A stretch of DNA of 7,024 bases from JBGTGG01 sp041746855. GTDB taxonomy: Bacteria > Bacteroidota > Bacteroidia > Cytophagales > Cyclobacteriaceae. Made by a program: the position numbers and the translations under genes. This document shows, one piece after another, positions 6,287 to 7,024 of the stretch. Location of the stretch: positions 1 through 7,024 of the forward strand of contig JBGTGG010000448.1 of the NCBI GenBank assembly GCA_041746855.1. The letters run 5' to 3'. The notes under the pieces are model-generated. The model searched no databases. It had not been told where the DNA came from and worked only from the letters and a program-made list of their open reading frames with translations. The first letter of the stretch is position 1. Every line of letters begins with the position of its first letter.

Positions 6287-7024
6287 ATGACTTTCGAGAA
6301 CTCACTTTCTTTCGCGCAACACCTTGATAAGAAAGATCCCTTAAAGAAATACAGAAAGCAATTTCACATTCCGAAAGTAAGCGGGAAGGAAGCGATCTAC
6401 TTTACTGGTAACTCACTTGGGCTTCAGCCTAAAGCTGCCAGGCAATACATTAAGGAAGAGCTTTATGATTGGGGATTGTTAGGAGTAGAAGGTCATGTTC
6501 ATTCCCGAAGACCGTGGTTGTATTATCATAAGTTTTTAAAAAAGTCCTTATCAAAAATTGTAGGAGCAAAACCATCCGAAGTGGTTGCGATGAATCAGCT
6601 TACTGTGAATCTGCACTTGATGATGGTTTCGTTTTATCGACCTACAAAAAAGCGATATAAGATTATTGTGGAAGCGGGAGCCTTTTCCTCCGATCAATAT
6701 GCATTTGAATCGCAAGTGAAGTTTCATGGATTATCACCATCCAAAAGCATTGTTGAATTAAAACCAAGAAGGGGAGAAACATGTCTTCGTACAGAAGATA
6801 TTTTGGATTCAATCAATCAGCATAAAAAAGAATTGGCGTTGGTGATTTTTGGTGGCGTTCAATACTACACCGGGCAATTCTTTGATATCAAATCCATCAC
6901 TGAAGCAGGGCACAAAGCAGGAGCCATGGTGGGATTTGATTTAGCCCACGCTATTGGAAATGTTCCGTTGCAACTTCATAAACACGATGTTGACTTTGCG
7001 GTGTGGTGCAGTTATAAATATTTG
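6287..7024 (+). CDS. kynU: Kynureninase, N-terminal 246 residues (3' end outside window)
   Basis: The frame is open from the ATG at 6287 to the last base, so the gene is cut by the window, not broken. Kynureninase is a PLP enzyme that cleaves L-kynurenine or 3-hydroxykynurenine to anthranilate or 3-hydroxyanthranilate plus alanine. Visible family features are YFTGNSLGLQP (38-48), WxxxGVxGH (62-70), RPWLYYH (75-81), the phosphate-binding region NQLTVNLHLMM (103-113), FSSDQYAFESQ (133-143), the PLP-contacting Asp218 and His221 in GFDLAHAIGN, and the Schiff-base Lys244 in CSYKYL, codon 7016-7018, just before the edge. About 170-180 residues should remain outside. It lies 82 bases after the OmpA gene, in a gap that has a weak -7-like TAACTTTT (6237-6244) and could hold its own promoter. 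It supplies the substrate for the dioxygenase at 3638. Confidence 0.96.
   Translation, partial: MTFENSLSFAQHLDKKDPLKKYRKQFHIPKVSGKEAIYFTGNSLGLQPKAARQYIKEELYDWGLLGVEGHVHSRRPWLYYHKFLKKSLSKIVGAKPSEVVAMNQLTVNLHLMMVSFYRPTKKRYKIIVEAGAFSSDQYAFESQVKFHGLSPSKSIVELKPRRGETCLRTEDILDSINQHKKELALVIFGGVQYYTGQFFDIKSITEAGHKAGAMVGFDLAHAIGNVPLQLHKHDVDFAVWCSYKYL

Overview
The window looks like chromosomal DNA of an aerobic member of the Bacteroidota (Cytophagales/Chitinophagales-like). The grounds are start codons without Shine-Dalgarno sequences but with A-rich upstream stretches, a perfect match to the Bacteroidota -7 promoter box (TAnnTTTG), and an OmpA protein with the MORN-repeat plus jelly-roll-like layout common in that phylum. 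The phylum is an inference from style and gene content, not from a marker gene.

Layout: (1) 2-409, the 3' end of an unrecognised gene; (2) 410-565, a non-coding stretch with a promoter-like box and three hairpins laid end to end; (3) 566-1210, a small exported protein, probably an outer-membrane beta-barrel; (4) 1277-3526 on the minus strand, a two-gene unit: an SDR oxidoreductase followed 9 bases later by a 2-aminomuconate-semialdehyde-type aldehyde dehydrogenase; (5) a 111-base divergent intergenic region; (6) 3638-7024 on the plus strand: 3-hydroxyanthranilate 3,4-dioxygenase, an O6-alkylguanine-DNA alkyltransferase overlapping it by one base, an OmpA-family envelope protein, and the first 246 codons of kynureninase, cut by the window edge.

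The core is a catabolic kynurenine (tryptophan degradation) locus. Kynureninase makes 3-hydroxyanthranilate (or anthranilate), the dioxygenase opens its ring to 2-amino-3-carboxymuconate semialdehyde, and after a decarboxylation whose gene is not in this window the aldehyde dehydrogenase oxidises 2-aminomuconate semialdehyde to 2-aminomuconate. Kynurenine 3-monooxygenase, the decarboxylase (ACMSD) and an aminomuconate deaminase are not seen and may lie beyond the right edge or elsewhere.

The most interesting item is the SDR. It is cotranscribed with the aldehyde dehydrogenase, but the SDR catalytic Tyr and Lys (YxxxK) are replaced by Ser and Arg, and its reaction in this pathway is unassigned. 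The DNA-repair and OmpA genes inside the pathway cluster, the hairpin leader, and a tandem heptamer at the dehydrogenase stop codon are secondary points. No mobile element, CRISPR array, tRNA or rRNA was seen.
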